Source of the DNA: JASLEW01 sp963732005
Lineage (GTDB): Bacteria > Acidobacteriota > Thermoanaerobaculia > Multivoradales > UBA5704
NCBI GenBank assembly: GCA_963732005.1
Contig: CAVSXT010000004.1
Span: 434,001-498,000 of the forward strand
Direction of reading: 5' to 3'
DNA: 64,000 nucleotides
Shown: positions 62,258-64,000 of the stretch, piece after piece
Position numbering within the stretch: position 1 is the first letter of the stretch
Layout: each line of letters starts with the position of its first letter
Program-made: the position numbers and the translations under genes
The notes under the pieces: generated by a model
Seen by the model: the letters and a program-made list of their open reading frames with translations, nothing else
Database searches by the model: none
Told to the model about the DNA's origin: nothing

Positions 62258-62391
62258 GGCTGGCTCCTCGATCGATGGTCCCAGCGTAGCGGGCACACGG
62301 CGGTACCGGTATCGGACGGCCTGCCGATCTGGGATGAGCGATGGCGGACATGGGCTGTAGGACAAAAACCGACAAGCGGTACAGCCGTGAG

Positions 62392-62409
62392 CCCCCGTCG
62401 CGACGGGGG
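62392..62409 (-). terminator. Palindromic hairpin after the RHH-like gene
   Basis: CCCCCGTCG immediately followed by its complement CGACGGGGG. It lies 38 bases after the stop of the leftward gene at 62447; no T tract. Confidence 0.4.
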
Positions 62410-62446
62410 GCCGGCGGCGGCACGGCGGCACGGGCGGCCGGGAAGG

Positions 62447-62830
62447 TCATGGAGCGCACTCCTGCCCGAGGGCCGGCAGCGGGCGGCGGGCGGCGCCAGA
62501 GCAGGTCTCGAGGCCGTAGATCCGCTCGAGCTCGGCGATGCGACGCAGGGCCGCCGCCGAGAAGGGGATGCGGCCGGCGAAGGCGTGCAGCACGATGCCC
62601 TCCAGCAGGTCGCCCAGCGTCAGGTCATGCAGCTCGGCCAGCGCCTTGAGCACCTTGACCAGCCGCTTCTCCATGCGCACTCCGGTCTGCACTCGCTCGC
62701 GGCCTGACCCGGGCGGGTCGGCGGCGAGCCGGCGGCGGATCTCGGTATTTTCCGGGGTTTCCGGGGTCTCCGGGGTCTCCGGGTTCTCGGGGTTCTTGGC
62801 AGTGTCCTGCCCTTGCTGAGGCTCCGGCAT
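62447..62830 (-). CDS. Small protein with ribbon-helix-helix-like segment
   Basis: A 127-residue protein. The N-terminus is an acidic, repetitive Pro/Glu/Thr segment (NPENPETPETPETPEN) made of near-identical 9-base units. A conserved middle follows (VQTGVRMEKRLVKVLKALAE, LTLGDLLEGIVLHAFAG) that looks like a strand plus two helices of a ribbon-helix-helix. The tail has two Cys. ATG at 62830 after GAGAGGAG. DNA binding is a guess. Confidence 0.6.
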   Translation of the reverse strand: MPEPQQGQDTAKNPENPETPETPETPENTEIRRRLAADPPGSGRERVQTGVRMEKRLVKVLKALAELHDLTLGDLLEGIVLHAFAGRIPFSAAALRRIAELERIYGLETCSGAARRPLPALGQECAP

Positions 62831-62894
62831 GGTTCTCCTCTCCCGGCCCGCATCGCCGCGGGCCGTGCATGGCCGCCAGCGCACTCGGCCCTAC

Positions 62895-64000
62895 TCATCC
62901 AGACGGAAAATGGGGTCGATCCGAGGACAGCTGACTCTCGCCCGAGTCCGCGCGGCCGCCGGCGCCACCGGGATCGGCTGCGTCGGCGACCGCGGTCTCA
63001 CGGGCGCCGCCGGGATCGGCACTGACGGTTGCCCCGGGCCTGCCGGGTTCGGAGTCGCCGGGCGCGATGGCCGGCGCCGGTGCGGCGGCAAGCTCGCGGC
63101 GCAGCTCCAGGGCCTCGATCGCGAAGGCGGCAAACAGCAGCAGCAGCGCGCTCACCGCGAGGCCGGCAAGGACGCCGCGCGGCAGATCGCCGTCGCGGAC
63201 GATGCGCGCCCAGCCGACCAGCAGGACGACCGCGGCGGCGAGCAGGGCGGCGGGCCACCGCCAGTGCGGTCGATCGCGGGTGAACACCAGGGTGGCGACG
63301 CCGTAGGCGGTGGCGGCCACCAGGGCGTTGCCGCTCAGCAGGCCGGAGACGATGCGCAGCGCTCCGTCCGGGGAGAGGAGCGCGCGGCCAAGGTCGGCGG
63401 AGAGTGCGAGGGCGACCAGGTAGGCCGCCGCTACCACCAGGCCCTGAGCCCGGCGCCGCCTGGCGAAGCACCAGGCCGCCAGCAGCAGCACCGCGCCGAG
63501 CACCATGGGCGCCGAACCGATGACCGCGAACACCGCCAGCAGGCCGTGGACCAGCGGCCCGCCCAGTTCTGCCAGCCGCTCGGCGAGATGCTCGTCGAAG
63601 CGGTTGGCGCGGCGAGCGACCACTCTGCCGGCGACCCGTGTCAGGGTCCCGAGCACGATCAGCTCGATGACCAGCAACCCCAGCTGGCCGCGGGTGAACC
63701 CGCCGCCGAGCGATTCGCGGACCCACAGCCGAACCCGGTCGCGGTGGCGCTCGGCGGCACGCAACAGCAGCAAGGCGATCGCCAGCACCAGCACCGAGAG
63801 GCCGGCCCGGCCGATCCAGTGCTCGATCCGGCCCCAGCTCTCGCCGAAGGCGTAGCCGACCAGGCCGACGCCGGTCGCCCAGAGCAGGCAGGCCGCCGCG
63901 TCCACCGCCGCGAAGCGCCGCCAGGGGATGCGGCTGATCCCCGCGAACAGCGGCGCAAAGGCGCGCACGCCGGACAGGAAGCGGGCGATCAGCACCGTCT
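62895..64000 (-). CDS. DedA/SNARE-associated membrane protein, start beyond the window
   Basis: At least 368 residues; the N-terminus lies outside the window. The visible start (LIARFLSGVRAFAPLFAGIS, then FAAVDAAACLLWATGVGLVG and YAFGESWG) is the second half of a DedA domain. Then come about six further membrane helices (LSVLVLAIALLLL, LLAVFAVIGSAPMVLGAVLL, GLVVAAAYLVALALSADLG, WPAALLAAAVVLLVGWARI, VLAGLAVSALLLLFAAFAIE) and a disordered Gly/Ala/Asp tail. The region past DedA resembles the PAP2-like or LssY-type membrane part of larger fusions, but no phosphatase motif is visible. Confidence 0.7.
   Translation of the reverse strand, partial: TVLIARFLSGVRAFAPLFAGISRIPWRRFAAVDAAACLLWATGVGLVGYAFGESWGRIEHWIGRAGLSVLVLAIALLLLRAAERHRDRVRLWVRESLGGGFTRGQLGLLVIELIVLGTLTRVAGRVVARRANRFDEHLAERLAELGGPLVHGLLAVFAVIGSAPMVLGAVLLLAAWCFARRRRAQGLVVAAAYLVALALSADLGRALLSPDGALRIVSGLLSGNALVAATAYGVATLVFTRDRPHWRWPAALLAAAVVLLVGWARIVRDGDLPRGVLAGLAVSALLLLFAAFAIEALELRRELAAAPAPAIAPGDSEPGRPGATVSADPGGARETAVADAADPGGAGGRADSGESQLSSDRPHFPSG

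Noticed and set aside
1..64000. CRISPR arrays, tRNA or rRNA genes, replication origin
   Set aside because: No regularly spaced direct repeats, no cloverleaf with a GGTTCGAATCC-type T arm, no rRNA-like stretch and no DnaA-box cluster was seen on reading through; a dedicated RNA search was not possible.

Overview
This is a GC-rich bacterial chromosome segment with dense genes, most of them starting after recognisable AGGAGG-type ribosome sites. Two very large orphan MacB/FtsX-type permeases (one preceded by a PadR regulator), TPR-CHAT proteases, PKD and sedolisin exoproteins, and a secreted C-terminal module found on two proteins suggest a member of the Acidobacteriota, perhaps Thermoanaerobaculia-like. 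That placement is inference from gene content; there is no rRNA or other phylogenetic marker here except pheST.

Layout. 1-4.7 kb is a worn mobile region: fragments of an IstB-type helper and a transposase, a RelB/YafQ-type and a HigBA-type toxin-antitoxin pair, and an IS1380-family element. 4.8-7.5 kb is a small RiPP-like locus: an Asp/Asn beta-hydroxylase-fold enzyme, divergent from a LanC-like protein that has lost every expected zinc and acid/base residue, followed by a 44-residue peptide with a class I lanthipeptide-type leader. Two more peptides with the same leader motif lie alone at 18.3 kb and 47.5 kb. 7.6-10 kb is a large permease. 11.8-18.1 kb is a PDZ-TPR-CHAT protease operon with a cytoplasmic regulator-like protein and a frameshifted single-pass membrane protein. 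18.6-26.9 kb holds secreted or surface proteins and a frameshifted formamidase. 27-33.8 kb is a leftward operon of ECF sigma factor, membrane anti-sigma-like protein, TPR-CHAT protease and subtilisin-like lipoprotein. 34-37 kb is PadR plus permease. 37-40.8 kb has a PKD exoprotein and a DedA-rhodanese fusion interrupted by an in-frame UGA.

40.9-47.2 kb records two datable insertions: an IS3 element inside a phd-type antitoxin gene (3-bp target duplication) and an IS4-type element inside a family-2 glycosyltransferase gene (10-bp target duplication). Both host genes can be rebuilt exactly. 47.4-64 kb is mostly housekeeping and secreted functions: YciI-like protein, SbcCD, a Rieske-flavodoxin fusion, pheS and an unusually short pheT, a sedolisin sharing its C-terminal module with the PKD protein, PilZ, a caspase-like protein, and a DedA-type membrane protein cut by the window end.

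The strongest candidates for something undescribed are the lanthipeptide-like precursors with a zinc-less LanC homologue, and the two parallel CHAT-protease operons that pair a TPR-CHAT protein with a transcription regulator-like protein and a membrane partner. No tRNA, rRNA, CRISPR array or replication origin was recognised.
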